Below are positions 63,868 through 64,000 of a stretch of DNA of 64,000 bases, in pieces. This DNA is from Baylisascaris procyonis. Lineage: Eukaryota; Nematoda; Chromadorea; Rhabditida; Ascarididae. Numbering within the stretch: position 1 is the first letter of the stretch; every line of letters begins with the position of its first letter. A model generated the notes under the pieces. That model made no database searches. It had not been told where the DNA came from and worked only from the letters and a program-made list of their open reading frames with translations. The DNA lies in assembly GCA_037389465.1 (NCBI GenBank), contig JAZARR010000230.1, positions 1,426,001-1,490,000 on the forward strand, given 5' to 3'. The translations under genes and the position numbers were made by a program.

Positions 63868-64000
63868 AATGGCTTATAAATGTAAGCAAATATTTTTACT
63901 GCTTTAAATATTACACAAAGTTGCTTTAGCTAGATAATATTGGTATGTTTCAAATAATTTAATGGCTAAACTATCCTATTTGAATCTAATTTTCTTGAGC

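Overview
The window looks like nuclear DNA of a nematode, most likely a clade III (filarial/spirurid-type) parasitic worm. The reasons are strong AT-richness, short coding exons separated by introns of about 0.3-1.1 kb with TTTCAG/TTTGCAG acceptors, and worm-like gene content. The species assignment is inference. There are no rRNA or tRNA genes, CRISPR arrays, bacterial operons or intact transposons that I can support.

Region 1 (about 0.5-18.6 kb, + strand): the 3' part of a large fibrillin-like extracellular gene. Twenty-five exons can be joined in consistent splice phase (about 1,118 residues). They encode about 19 EGF or calcium-binding EGF modules, then a cysteine-rich C-terminal domain of about 180 residues that I do not recognise. 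The start lies upstream of the window. Two modules are odd: one has lost exactly the C2/C4 cysteine pair, and the next carries a long Trp-rich insert.

Region 2 (19.3-23.1 kb, - strand): a complete five-exon gene for a 242-residue type I membrane protein (signal peptide, six-cysteine glycosylated ectodomain, one membrane segment, short tail). It converges on the EGF gene. Its last intron holds a tandem duplication of a roughly 430-bp element.

Region 3 (23.1-47.1 kb): a gene desert of about 24 kb with simple repeats, several short exon-like open segments, and a palindromic GC-box/TATA element near 43.26 kb.

Region 4 (47.1-50.1 kb, + strand): a complete five-exon SoxB-type HMG-box transcription factor gene (279 residues) whose HMG box is interrupted by a phase-1 intron.

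Region 5 (50.1-64.0 kb): a second mostly non-coding stretch, with an isolated terminal-exon-like segment at 55.4-55.6 kb, a perfect 85-bp tandem duplication at 61.2 kb, and at the right edge the last two exons of an unidentified + strand gene, whose frame is broken at an A6 run.

Read together: a matrix/cuticle-type adhesion gene and a small membrane protein gene converge on the left, and a developmental regulator sits alone between two large gene-poor flanks on the right, an arrangement often seen when such regulators have extensive cis-regulatory DNA. No functional link between the genes can be shown from sequence alone.
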